A stretch of 64,000 nucleotides of DNA, from positions 1 through 64,000 of the forward strand of contig CAMLCZ010000003.1 in the NCBI GenBank assembly GCA_946478665.1. The letters run 5' to 3'. Under the pieces are notes generated by a model, which did no database searches, was not told the origin of the DNA, and was given only the letters and a program-made list of their open reading frames with translations. Below, piece by piece: positions 28,057 through 37,800 of the stretch. A program made the translations under genes and the position numbers. Every line of letters begins with the position of its first letter. Position 1 is the first letter of the stretch. The DNA is from an uncultured Bartonella sp. Lineage in GTDB: Bacteria; Pseudomonadota; Alphaproteobacteria; Rhizobiales; Rhizobiaceae.

Positions 28057-28597
28057 TTTGCTAAGAAATCACTTCATCTCTTAAATAACGTATCTCTTAA
28101 ATAGCGTAACTTTTATAAGTTTACTTTTTACAGGCTCGCCTTTTTGCGCTTGTCTACAAGCTCGCTTTTTAGGGCTGCGGTTTTTATATTTTATGAGTAT
28201 GGGATTTTGTAAGTTCCCTTATGTTATTTTCCAAAATTATTATTCTCCTTGTGTGATGGTGAAAAAATAGTCTAGCAGCTTTACAGCAACCGATAAAAAC
28301 TTGGATTACCTTCATAGAAGGTTTAAAACCACAAGGAATACAACGAACGGGGACAATATATTCCTGTCATTTAGATGGTTGATCTTGATAAGCTATAGAT
28401 CAAAACATAAAAAATTAATCGGCTAAAATTTTTATAAAATTGAATAAAACTAGATGATTACTATGGCTATTTGTTACGCAACGTCACCTCTTGTTGTGAA
28501 ACATTGCCTCGTCCGATTTTGTGATTGATTTAATCTTGAACCAAATCATTTTCACGGTGATAATCGTCTAATCTACAATCATACAGGGGAGGATAAT
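28057..28597. other. gene-free region with small repeats before the dehydrogenase gene
   Basis: It holds a 16-bp tandem pair (ATCTCTTAAATAACGT then ATCTCTTAAATAGCGT, 28076-28107), followed by three decayed GCTCGC-plus-T-run copies to about 28185. An inverted repeat TTGATCT-N11-AGATCAA lies at 28379-28403. A weak FNR-like sequence (TTGAA-N4-ATCAT, 28536-28549) sits 50 nt before the next gene. No reading frame is credible here. Confidence 0.6.
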
Positions 28598-29542
28598 ATG
28601 AATAAGCCAGACATCATGGTTTTTAGCCCATTAGGTGAAGCCCAAATGGAATATCTAAATAGGCATTATCATTTATTGCGTGGTGACTTGGCTGAAAATC
28701 TCAATGATTTTGTTGATAAAAACGCGCATGATTGTCGTGTTGTCATAACCACGGGCAATATTGTTTTTGACCGATATTTTATAAAAAAGATGCCAAATCT
28801 GGGATTGGTTGCATGTGCAACCGCTGGCTATGACCAATTGAATATTCAGCAACTGAGACAAAACAACATTCATATAACCAATACGCCTGATGTTTTGACG
28901 GATGATGTCGCAGATGTTGCCTTGATGCTTATGTTAGCCGCTAGGCGACAACTTATCATTGGTGATTCCTATGTTAGATCGGGTGAATGGGCACGGAAAG
29001 GTTCGATGCCATTGACCGATACGACAGCAGGCAAACGCGCTGGGGTTGTTGGTTTGGGACGTATTGGCCGTGCAATTGCAAAACGTTACGAAAGCTGTGG
29101 CCTTGAAATCGGTTATTATGGTCGTGCCCAAAAAGACGATGTTTCCTACCGGTTCTTTTCGTCAATCACGGAGCTGGCAGAATGGGCAGATATATTGGTT
29201 GTTGCCGTCACGGGTGGTAAGGAAACAGAAAAGCTCATTTCAAAAGACGTTATTATTGCTTTGGGTAAGCACGGTTCGCTCATCAATATTTCTCGTGGCA
29301 CCGTGGTTGATGAAATAGCACTCATTGATGCTTTGCAAAATGGTATGCTTGCCAGTGCAGGATTAGATGTATTTTTAAACGAGCCAAATATTAATCCTAA
29401 TTTTGCCCATCTTGAAAATGTCGTTCTTTATCCGCATCACGGGAGCGGCACAATTGAAACACGCGATAAGATGTCTCAACTCGTTGTCGATAACATTGAG
29501 GCATTTTTTGCCGGCAAAAATTTGTTGACTGAAGTTTTATAA
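28598..29542 (+). CDS. D-isomer-specific 2-hydroxyacid dehydrogenase
   Basis: NAD(P)-dependent oxidoreductase of 314 residues. The Rossmann motif is GVVGLGRIGRAIA near residue 148. The catalytic Arg is in NISRGTVVDE near 226, the Glu in FLNEPN near 262 and the His in YPHHGSGT near 282, the family's R-E-H triad. CATAGYDQLN near 72 resembles glyoxylate/hydroxypyruvate reductases (GhrB-like), so 2-keto acid reduction is the best guess. A strong AGGGGAGG precedes the ATG. The gene is isolated between sparse regions. Confidence 0.88.
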   Translation: MNKPDIMVFSPLGEAQMEYLNRHYHLLRGDLAENLNDFVDKNAHDCRVVITTGNIVFDRYFIKKMPNLGLVACATAGYDQLNIQQLRQNNIHITNTPDVLTDDVADVALMLMLAARRQLIIGDSYVRSGEWARKGSMPLTDTTAGKRAGVVGLGRIGRAIAKRYESCGLEIGYYGRAQKDDVSYRFFSSITELAEWADILVVAVTGGKETEKLISKDVIIALGKHGSLINISRGTVVDEIALIDALQNGMLASAGLDVFLNEPNINPNFAHLENVVLYPHHGSGTIETRDKMSQLVVDNIEAFFAGKNLLTEVL

Positions 29543-29656
29543 TGCTGAGTACATTTTTATAATTAGGAACAATCGACGGCAACGATGGCAAAACAATTGA
29601 AAACAACGCTGGAAAAATCTGTCTGAAGAAGAAAAGCGATGTCAGACGATTGAAAA

Positions 29657-29707
29657 ATATGTCCGAAATTCGTTATTTTTTACAAAAATAACGAAAAAAG
29701 GACATAT
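29657..29707. repeat. 51-nt long palindrome (hairpin)
   Basis: ATATGTCC-GAAA-TTCGTTATTTTT, loop TAC, then AAAAATAACGAA-AAAA-GGACATAT: an 8-bp and a 12-bp perfect arm separated by a 4-nt internal loop. It lies 115 nt after the dehydrogenase stop. It could be a terminator-like hairpin or a remnant of a small inverted-repeat element. Confidence 0.9.
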
Positions 29708-29756
29708 GAACTGATTGTGAAGCGGTCAAGCAATTTGTTTTAGAATAACGAATGCG

Positions 29757-29808
29757 TTTCAGAATTGGATTTCAGAATTGTATTTCAGAATTTTGTTGCA
29801 GAATATGG
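29757..29808. repeat. 13-bp tandem repeat, four copies
   Basis: TTTCAGAATTGGA, TTTCAGAATTGTA, TTTCAGAATTTTG, TTGCAGAATATGG follow each other without gaps. The period equals the half-unit of the minisatellite at 18.2-18.7 kb, and CAGAATT is shared with the complement of that repeat's AATTCTG core. Confidence 0.9.
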
Positions 29809-29836
29809 TGTAACAAAAAACATGGATCAAAATCTG

Positions 29837-29889
29837 AATAGCAAGCCATATCTTATAGACAAGCTGTATCGTATAGATTAGCGGTATCC
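29837..29889. repeat. 18-bp imperfect tandem repeat, about three copies
   Basis: AATAGCAAGCCATATCT, TATAGACAAGCTGTATCG and TATAGATTAGCGGTATCC are adjacent; the last two match at about 14 of 18 positions. No gene is visible between 29543 and 29972 apart from these repeats and the palindrome. Confidence 0.7.
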
Positions 29890-29972
29890 TACGACTTGAT
29901 ATTGCGTAAAATACCGCGTTGATAAATTATCAATTGACCAGAAATATCGGCATCAACAACAGTAAATGACCA

Positions 29973-30980
29973 TTAGCCGCCTAATTCAGACATATGACGA
30001 CTCAAACCGCAGACGCCATTTTTCTCGATAGCAAATTCATGGCCTTTAGGCTTTTGTTCAATTGCTTTTAGAATAAGCGCTCTTAAAACTTCATCACTTT
30101 CTGAAGTTCTCATTGCCTCTCTTAGCTCGACCATGCCAGATTGTCCCATGCATGGGTAAAGCTTACCAGTTGAGCCAACACGAATGCGGTTGCAAGATGC
30201 ACAAAAATCACATGAAAGTGGGGTAATAAACCCGAGTCTTCCACCGGTTTCCTCGACAGTTACATAACGGGCAGGGCCACCAGAACAGTGGGTGTCTGGA
30301 GTAAGTGTCCAACGCTGTTCAAGACTTTCTCGCAAGCTGCGAAGTGATAGAAAAGTTTCATAACGGTCATGCCCAGTGTACCCCATAGGCATTTCTTCAA
30401 TGAATGTCAGATCCATCTGTCGACCATGTGCAAAACGGATAAGATCGTCCACTTCACTTAGAAAACCACCACGCATAGCAACAGCATTTAATTTGACTTT
30501 CAAACCGGCTTCTTGAGCGGCGTCCAAACCAGATAAAACACGACTGATATCGCCACGCCGTGTTAGTTGTTCATATCTGACTGGATCTAATGTATCCAAA
30601 GAAACATTGATTCGCTTGACACCATTATCAACCAATGCCTTGGCATAACGGGAAAGCAAGGTTCCATTGGTGGTCAATGTTATTTCATTAAGGCCAGCAC
30701 CAAGATGGCGCGTAAGCATTTCAAAGAGAACCATTATATTCCGTCTTACCAGAGGTTCCCCACCGGTTAGGCGAATTTTATTGACACCAAGCCCAATCGT
30801 GCAGTCACAAATGCGATAAAGCTCTTCAATGGTTAAAAGCTCTTTTTTGGGTAAAAACACCATATCTTCCGCCATGCAATAAACACAGCGCAAGTCACAA
30901 CGATCTGTTACAGACAAACGCAGATAATTAATCGTTCTTCCGAACGGATCAATCAATTTGGGGTCTGGTGTTTTTTCCAC
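29973..30980 (-). CDS. moaA: GTP 3',8-cyclase (molybdenum cofactor biosynthesis protein A)
   Basis: Radical SAM enzyme for the first step of molybdopterin synthesis. With the start at GTG 30980 (AGGAG 8 nt upstream), the SAM cluster Cys are C28, C32 and C35 in DRCDLRCVYC. The C-terminal cluster is CDFCASC with a further Cys in LYPCMGQ, and the protein ends in the GG pair that MoaA needs. Length is 335. It is the last gene of the nitrate reductase operon, 12 nt after the parvulin gene, so cofactor supply is tied to NarG, which needs it. Confidence 0.95.
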   Translation of the reverse strand: MEKTPDPKLIDPFGRTINYLRLSVTDRCDLRCVYCMAEDMVFLPKKELLTIEELYRICDCTIGLGVNKIRLTGGEPLVRRNIMVLFEMLTRHLGAGLNEITLTTNGTLLSRYAKALVDNGVKRINVSLDTLDPVRYEQLTRRGDISRVLSGLDAAQEAGLKVKLNAVAMRGGFLSEVDDLIRFAHGRQMDLTFIEEMPMGYTGHDRYETFLSLRSLRESLEQRWTLTPDTHCSGGPARYVTVEETGGRLGFITPLSCDFCASCNRIRVGSTGKLYPCMGQSGMVELREAMRTSESDEVLRALILKAIEQKPKGHEFAIEKNGVCGLSRHMSELGG

Positions 30981-30992
30981 GCTTGACACTCC

Positions 30993-31898
30993 TTACTGAA
31001 CAAGAGGCCCTTCATTAGGTTTTACTTCTACACCAGTAATATGGGATTTGCCAGCTAAGATTGCGATATATTGTTGAACAGCTTTCGACCAGCTTGACGC
31101 TTCAAGCCACGCGGCAATTTTTTCGTGTACCATTTCGAAGGGAAGGGTCTCACCTGGAATGATATGGGAGATATCAATAATATGATAGCCATAACGTGTG
31201 GCAACTGGTTGTGCCAATAAGCCGGAACTGTTGGCATTTTTTAAGGCATCTTCAAATTCAGGAACCGTACTACCACGCGTTATCTGACCAAGATTTCCCC
31301 CCTCTTTGGCCGAAGGGCAGGCCGACATATTTTTAGCAATTTCAGCAAATTCAGTTGGTTGTTCTGTTAAAAGGCTTAAGATTTTTTCTGCCTGTATCCG
31401 CGCATCTTCATATGCTTTTTTGTCTTCTGGGTTAGCGGCCAAAAGAATGTGCCGCACTTCCCATATAGTATCTGTGGAAAAGCGGGACGGATCGCGATCA
31501 TAAAGTCTACGGCAATCTTCTTCCCGTGCTTCAGGGGTATTGACTTCTTGGTCAAGTAGATTGGCGATAGCGGTATCAAGTTGTGTTTGTCCTGCAACGT
31601 CTTCTTTTGGAACAAGACCTTTATTTTGGGCCTCTTGCCACAATAATTCGCGCACAACAAGGGCTCTCGCTGCTTGCAGAAGCGCATCGCCCGGATTTTT
31701 CGCCGGATGATTCTGTGCTTCCTGAAGAATATTTGATTCTGCTATTACAACGCCATTAACACTGACTTCATTGAAAACAGGCTTAGCTTTTGGCGGAATT
31801 GTCGTGTCGATTTCCTGCTTTGTGCTATAGGGCTGTTTTTCATGGGGATGTGCATGGGTTGAGGTGCCCCCACGCGACACCTTTATTGTTGTTGTCAT
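30993..31898 (-). CDS. parvulin-type peptidyl-prolyl isomerase of the nar operon
   Basis: A 301-residue protein whose C-terminal half is a PpiC/rotamase domain: VRHILLAANPEDKK near residue 148, ACPSAKEGGNLGQITRG near 191 and FEDALKN. The N-terminal half is helical and SurA/NifM-like, with a His-rich start (HAHPHEK). No signal peptide or lipobox is seen, so it should work in the cytosol, where NarG and NarH are folded. It lies 6 nt after narI and before moaA. The NifM comparison suggests help in maturing a metalloenzyme; that is inference. Confidence 0.88.
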   Translation of the reverse strand: MTTTIKVSRGGTSTHAHPHEKQPYSTKQEIDTTIPPKAKPVFNEVSVNGVVIAESNILQEAQNHPAKNPGDALLQAARALVVRELLWQEAQNKGLVPKEDVAGQTQLDTAIANLLDQEVNTPEAREEDCRRLYDRDPSRFSTDTIWEVRHILLAANPEDKKAYEDARIQAEKILSLLTEQPTEFAEIAKNMSACPSAKEGGNLGQITRGSTVPEFEDALKNANSSGLLAQPVATRYGYHIIDISHIIPGETLPFEMVHEKIAAWLEASSWSKAVQQYIAILAGKSHITGVEVKPNEGPLVQ

Positions 31899-31904
31899 CG
31901 CATA

Positions 31905-32627
31905 TTACTCTGCAGTTTGGCGGCGTACACGAATAGGCATTGGCTCTTTTTTCCGGACAACCTGATATCCTGGACGCCAGATATAACGAATAGGTGCGCT
32001 TAACATATGCACCAAACGCGTAAATGGGAAAACGAATAGAATCGTAAGTCCAAGGAAGAGATGGAGTTTGAAAACCGGAGCGACATCTTCAACGTAACTG
32101 GATGCAGCCAGATTGAATGTAAAGATTCCCTGTGCCCAATTCATTAATTTAACCATTTCATGACCATCCAAATGTTGCATAGAGACAGGTATAGTCGACA
32201 AGCCCAACAACAACTGCGCCCATAACATGAGTATAATCAGCGTGTCAGCAGTACTGGACGATGCGCGCACACGTGGATCACAAAGCCGGCGATGGGCAAG
32301 CAGGGTTGCACCAATAATGCCCATAGCGCCAGCGATACCACCTGCGGTTATTGCAACAATTTGCTTGAATGTATGGCTAACACCTAAAGCATCCCAGAAA
32401 GCAATTGGCGTAAGTAATCCAACAAGGTGTCCTAGAAATATGAACAATACGCCCACATGGAAGAGAACGGATCCCCACATTAATTGCCGTCTGCGTAATA
32501 GCTGACTGGAGCCGGCACGCCATGAATATGGCTCGCGGTCATAACGAATAATAGACCCCAATGCCAATACCGTTAAAGCAATATAAGGATAAACCCCGAA
32601 GAAAAGTGTATTAAAAAAATGAGTCAT
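31905..32627 (-). CDS. narI: respiratory nitrate reductase gamma subunit
   Basis: Di-haem cytochrome b that takes electrons from quinol and anchors NarGH. It has five membrane helices; the start MTHFFNTLFFGVYPYI is set at ATG 32627 with GAGGA 8 nt upstream. Haem-ligand His residues are visible in LFHVGVLFIFLGH (near 55-65) and in LHLFLGLTILFVFPFTRLVHM near 190-205 (shown here in two parts as LHLFLGL and FTRLVHM). It ends about 240 residues in, as for other NarI. It overlaps nothing but is 11 nt from narJ. Confidence 0.95.
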   Translation of the reverse strand: MTHFFNTLFFGVYPYIALTVLALGSIIRYDREPYSWRAGSSQLLRRRQLMWGSVLFHVGVLFIFLGHLVGLLTPIAFWDALGVSHTFKQIVAITAGGIAGAMGIIGATLLAHRRLCDPRVRASSSTADTLIILMLWAQLLLGLSTIPVSMQHLDGHEMVKLMNWAQGIFTFNLAASSYVEDVAPVFKLHLFLGLTILFVFPFTRLVHMLSAPIRYIWRPGYQVVRKKEPMPIRVRRQTAE

Positions 32628-32638
32628 TGGTCGTGTCC

Positions 32639-33340
32639 TCAAATCTGTGCTGATGCGTCACGGTGTGAAGCACGAATGCGTCGTTGCAAACGATCTGGCC
32701 CACAATCATTATCCCCCTGATTGGCGCCAAATGTGATGGCTTCTTCTTCCCAAATACGATCCAAAGCGACCAAATCGTTTGGATCGTCTTCTTTGCGGGC
32801 GACAATTTCAGCAACCAGAGCTTCATCGGCTGTTACGCCGGCCAGTTGTTCAATGGCTGTAAACGCTGCAGCATAAGGTGAACCGCGCTTCTGCAATCTT
32901 TGCCGGATTGCAGAAATGATATGCAAGGTTTCACCCAGCAAATGTTTTGCGTCCTCGTTGGAACGTGTTGACAAAAATTCCAGAAACATTGGTAAATAGT
33001 CCGGAAGATCGTGAACATCGATTTCAAAACCGGCTTCCTCATACATGGTTTTTAAATCAACCATGGCCTGACCACGATCACGGTTTTCACCGTAAACATG
33101 TTCAAAGAGGTGCAAGGATAAAGACCGTGTACGATCGAAAAGCAGGACATAGTCTTCCTGTACGTCATATATATCACGGTCAGTAACGGACGAGATCAAG
33201 GTTTTAAGACCGTCAATTTGTGTCTTGTTGAGATTGGATAGCTGATCCAATGTCGTGCGTAATAAACCACCGGCCTGTTGTATCTCTTCAGTTGGATAGG
33301 ATAGAAGAACCGAGATAATTTTTAAATCGGAATTCATCAT
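32639..33340 (-). CDS. narJ: nitrate reductase molybdenum cofactor assembly chaperone
   Basis: TorD/NarJ-family chaperone that binds apo-NarG and lets the molybdopterin cofactor in before membrane attachment. At 233 residues it has the expected all-helical form, with LLSYPTEE near residue 12, SLHLFEHVYGENRDRGQAM near 72 and DLPDYLPMFLEFLS near 104. It is placed between narH (4-nt overlap, ATGATG) and narI as in all nar operons. It is not part of the final enzyme. Confidence 0.95.
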   Translation of the reverse strand: MMNSDLKIISVLLSYPTEEIQQAGGLLRTTLDQLSNLNKTQIDGLKTLISSVTDRDIYDVQEDYVLLFDRTRSLSLHLFEHVYGENRDRGQAMVDLKTMYEEAGFEIDVHDLPDYLPMFLEFLSTRSNEDAKHLLGETLHIISAIRQRLQKRGSPYAAAFTAIEQLAGVTADEALVAEIVARKEDDPNDLVALDRIWEEEAITFGANQGDNDCGPDRLQRRIRASHRDASAQI

Positions 33341-34875
33341 GCGCTCTCCTTGAAAAGGTCTGTTGGTGTTGCAACGACTTTTTTGCGTTTGCTACCAAAC
33401 AGATCTGCTTTTGAAGTGCCGCCAGAACAGCCATTACCAAATGAGAACCCACACGAACCACGAAGATCATATGCATCTTCGCTAATTTCACGATGGGCTG
33501 TTGGAATAACAAAACGATCTTCATAGTTTGCAATCGCCATCACTTGATACATATGCTCGATCATTTCAGGCGTTAAACCGACTTTTTCTGCATATTCTGG
33601 ACGATATTCGCCATCAACAGACTTCGCACGCATATAGGCACGCATTGCCAACATTCTTTCCAATGCAGAAATGATTGGTTGCTCTTTGCCAGCTGTCAAC
33701 AGATTGGCAAGATAGCGAACCGGAATGCGCAATGAACGGACATTCGGAATAAAGTCATCCATAGCCAATTTACCGGCTTCCGCAGCTGATTGCAGAGGTG
33801 AAAGCGGTGGAATGTACCAAACCATGGGTAAGGTGCGGTATTCAGGATGCAGCGGAAATGCCACTTTCCACTTCATTGCCATTTGATAGACAGGCGAGTT
33901 TTGTGCCGCCTCCAACCATTCGTCACTGACACCGTCTTTACGGGCTTGTTCAATCACAGCCGGATCATTCGGATCGAGGAAGATTTTGCATTGTTCTTCA
34001 TAAAGATCCTGCTCATTTGTTGTTGATGCGGCATTAGAAATCTTATCGGCATCATAAAGCATCACACCAAGATAGCGGATACGACCGACACAGGTTTCCG
34101 AACAAACCGTTGGCATGCCACTTTCAATACGAGGATAACAGAAGATACATTTTTCTGATTTTCCTGAAGACCAGTTGAAATAAATCTTCTTGTATGGGCA
34201 GCCGGAAACGCACATACGCCAGCCACGGCACTTTTCCTGATCGATTAGGACAATGCCGTCATCTTCCCGTTTATAGATAGCACCGGAAGGGCAAGCAGCA
34301 ACGCAAGTCGGATTAAGGCAATGTTCGCATAAACGTGGCAAATACATCATAAATGTATTTTCAAATTCGCCATAGATTTCTTTTTCTACGCCAGCAAAGT
34401 TGTAATCCTGAGAGCGCTTAGAAAATTCGCCGCCTAGCACATCTTCCCAGTTTGGACCCCATTTGATCTTTTCCATACGTTGCCCAGTGATTTTTGATCT
34501 AGGGCGTGCAACCGGCATGGTCTTACTTTCTTTTGCCGTTTGCAAATGTTCGTAATCAAAATCAAATGGTTCATAATAATCATCAATTTCCGGCAAATCG
34601 GGATTGGCGAATATTTTTGACAATACGCGCCATTTGGCTCCCATACGGGGGCGTATTTTGCCGTTTGATTTTCTTACCCAACCGCCATTCCAGCGTTTCT
34701 GGTTTTCCCAATCTTTAGGAAAACCGATGCCCGGCTTTGTTTCAACATTATTGAACCAAGCATATTCAACGCCTTCGCGGTTTGTCCAAACATTTTTACA
34801 GGTAATGGAACACGTGTGACACCCGATGCACTTATCGAGATTTAACACCATACCTATTTGAGCGCGGACTTTCAT
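33337..34875 (-). CDS. narH: respiratory nitrate reductase beta subunit
   Basis: Iron-sulfur electron-transfer subunit of 512 residues. The start MKVRAQIGMVLNLDKC is taken at ATG 34875, which overlaps the narG stop (ATGA). Four cluster motifs are visible: CIGCHTCSITCKN, CEHCLNPTCVAACPSGA, CRGWRMCVSGCPYKK and CIFCYPRIESGMPTVC. The Trp in CRGWRMC replaces a Cys and marks the [3Fe-4S] site, as in E. coli NarH. It carries electrons from NarI haems to NarG. Confidence 0.97.
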   Translation of the reverse strand: MKVRAQIGMVLNLDKCIGCHTCSITCKNVWTNREGVEYAWFNNVETKPGIGFPKDWENQKRWNGGWVRKSNGKIRPRMGAKWRVLSKIFANPDLPEIDDYYEPFDFDYEHLQTAKESKTMPVARPRSKITGQRMEKIKWGPNWEDVLGGEFSKRSQDYNFAGVEKEIYGEFENTFMMYLPRLCEHCLNPTCVAACPSGAIYKREDDGIVLIDQEKCRGWRMCVSGCPYKKIYFNWSSGKSEKCIFCYPRIESGMPTVCSETCVGRIRYLGVMLYDADKISNAASTTNEQDLYEEQCKIFLDPNDPAVIEQARKDGVSDEWLEAAQNSPVYQMAMKWKVAFPLHPEYRTLPMVWYIPPLSPLQSAAEAGKLAMDDFIPNVRSLRIPVRYLANLLTAGKEQPIISALERMLAMRAYMRAKSVDGEYRPEYAEKVGLTPEMIEHMYQVMAIANYEDRFVIPTAHREISEDAYDLRGSCGFSFGNGCSGGTSKADLFGSKRKKVVATPTDLFKESA

Positions 34876-37800
34876 TCTGCGGCCTCCTTCAATGCTGAAT
34901 CGGCTTCTCCATCCATCCAATCAACGTGTTCAAGTTTGCGAACAACCACAAACTCATCACGATTGGCGCCGACAGTGCCGTAGTAGTTAAAACCATAAGA
35001 TTGCTGTACATAACCACCAATCATGTGGGTTGGTTTTGTGATAACGCGCGTGACCGAATTGTGAATTCCCCCGCGCTGTCCAGTTAATGGAGATCCCGGA
35101 ACATTCACGATCTTTTCCTGAGCATGATACATGAAGACAGTTCCATCTTTCATGCGTTGGGAAACGATAACACGAGCAACAAGCGAGCCATTGACATTGT
35201 AGGCTTCAACCCAGTCATTATCGACAATACCAGCCTTTTTGGCATCATTTTCAGAAATCCAGACAACAGGACCACCTCTGTTTAATGTCAACATAAGCAG
35301 GTTATCTGAATAGGTGGAGTGGATGCCCCATTTTTGGTGCGGCGTAATAAAGTTCAAAACCAGATGCGGTGTGTCACCGGCTTTCGCCTCAATTGCTGGA
35401 TTAATCGTTTTCGTGTCGATAGGTGGACGATAAACACAGAAACCCTCACCAAATGCACGCATCCATAAGTGATCTTGGTATAGTTGCTGACGACCGGTAA
35501 TTGTACGCCACGGAATAAGTTCGTGGACATTCGTGTAACCGGCATTATAGCAAACATGTTCGGATTCCAGACCAGACCATGTTGGGGACGAGATAATTTT
35601 CCGTGGTTGTGCAACAATATCACGAAAACGGATTTTCTCGTCTTCTTTTGGTAGTGCAAGGTGCGTATGGTCACGACCAGTATGTTCACCCAATGCAGCC
35701 CAAGCTTTAACCGCAACTTCCCCGTTTGTTTCTGGCGCAAGTGTTAAGATAACTTCTGTAGCATCAATGTCGCTGCTGATGCTTGGCATACCTTTTGTTA
35801 CGCCTTCATCTTCAACAATACCGTTTATGCGGCCAACCAAATCAACTTCGTGTTCTGTTTTCCAAGCGATACCCTTGCCACCATTGCCAACTTTCTTCAT
35901 CAATGGACCAAGTGCTGTAAAGCGCTTGTAAATGTTTGGATAATCACGCTCGACAACGGCGATAGAAGGCATCGTCTTACCGGGGATTGGCTCGATTTCG
36001 CCTTTCTTCCAGTCTTTTACATCCATTGCTTGGCCAAGTTCGCCGGCAGTATCATGCTGGCTTGGTGAAAGCACAACATCCTGTTCAACACCCAATACTT
36101 CAGGTGCAATTTCAGAGAACTTTTTAGCAATGCCTTTGAAAATATCCCAATCGCATTTTGCTTCCCAAGATGGGTCAACAGCACTTGATAGTGGGTGGAT
36201 AAATGGATGCATATCCGACGTGTTAAGATCATTTTTCTCATACCACGTTGCGGTCGGCAAAACGATATCCGAATAAACACAGGTCGTCGACATACGGAAG
36301 TCTAGTGTTACCAACAAATCAAGCTTGCCTTCAGGTGCCTGATCGTGCCAGACGGCCTCTTTCGCTTCTGTACGGCCTTGCTCACCCAAATCTTTCCCCA
36401 GTACGCCATTTGCCGTACCAAGCAGATGTTTGAGGAAATATTCATGCCCTTTTCCCGAAGAACCAAGAATATTTGACCGCCATACAAACATATTGCGTGG
36501 CCAGTTTATTGGATCGTCTGGATCTTCGCAGGACATCGTCAAGGTGCCAGATTTCAGACCTTCAACAACATAATCCTTTGCATCCTTGCCAGCTTTTTCA
36601 GCTTGTTTGGCAATATCAAGTGGGTTGGTCTTCAATTGTGGGGCAGAGGGCAACCAGCCCATCCGTTCCGCACGGATATTGTAATCAATCAATGCTCCGT
36701 CCCACGGCCCTTCGGGTGCTGTTGGAGACAGCAATTCATTGATTTTTACAGTTTCATAGCGCCACTGATCGGTATGGGCATAGAAGAATGACGTCGAGTT
36801 CATATGACGTGGCGGTCTTGCCCAATCCAATGCGAAAGCCAAAGGAGCCCAACCAGTTTGCGGACGCAATTTTTCTTGTCCGACATAGTGGCTCCAGCCA
36901 CCACCCGATTGTCCTATACAGCCGCACATCACCAACATATTGATAATGCCACGGTAGTTCATATCCATATGGTACCAGTGATTAAGACCAGCACCAAGAA
37001 TAACCATGGAACGGCCTTTTGTGATCTCGGCATTACGCGCAAATTCACGGGCAACAGTAATAATCTTGTCTCGTGAAACGCCCGTTACCTTCTCTGCCCA
37101 TGCTGGTGTATATGGGATATCGTCATCATAGGACGATGCACAATTTTCGTCTTTAAAGCCACGTTCAAGACCATAATTTGCAACAAAGAGATCAAATACC
37201 GTGGCAACAACAACTTCACCTTCAGGAAGTTTCAACTTACGGGCAGGAACCTTGCGCGTTAAAATGCTTTCATGGTCAGTCCCGTCAAAGTAGCTATGCT
37301 CATGATTAGCAAAATAAGGGAAATCGACATCGGCTACAGTGTCATGCTCACCTTCAAGCATAAAGCTCATTTCAAGTGTCACATCACGTCCCTTGCCATC
37401 TTTCGATTCAAGGTTCCATTTCCCTTTTTCGCCCCAACGGAAGCCTGAGGAGCCTACAGGTACAACATATTCGCCTGTCTTGGCATCAACCGCCACGGTC
37501 TTCCATTCCGGATTGTTATCTTCACCTAGATTGCTAGCGAAATCCGATGCGCGCATTAAACGATCAGGAATATAATGGCCATTTTTACCAACAAGTTTGA
37601 CCAACATTGGCATGTCGGTATAACGCTGGCAATAATCTTCAAAATATTCTGCCTGACGTTCCAAATGGAATTCGCGCAGAATGACATGCCCCATTGCCAT
37701 AGCCAAAGCAGCATCGGTGCCTTGTTTTGGATGAAGCCATAGATCGGCAAATTTGCTTGCTTCAGAGTAATCGGGCGAAACAACAACAGATTTTGTTCCT

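Noticed and set aside
28536..28549. FNR box before the 2-hydroxyacid dehydrogenase gene
   Set aside because: TTGAA-N4-ATCAT has two mismatches to the consensus, which is common by chance in AT-rich DNA; kept only as a note.
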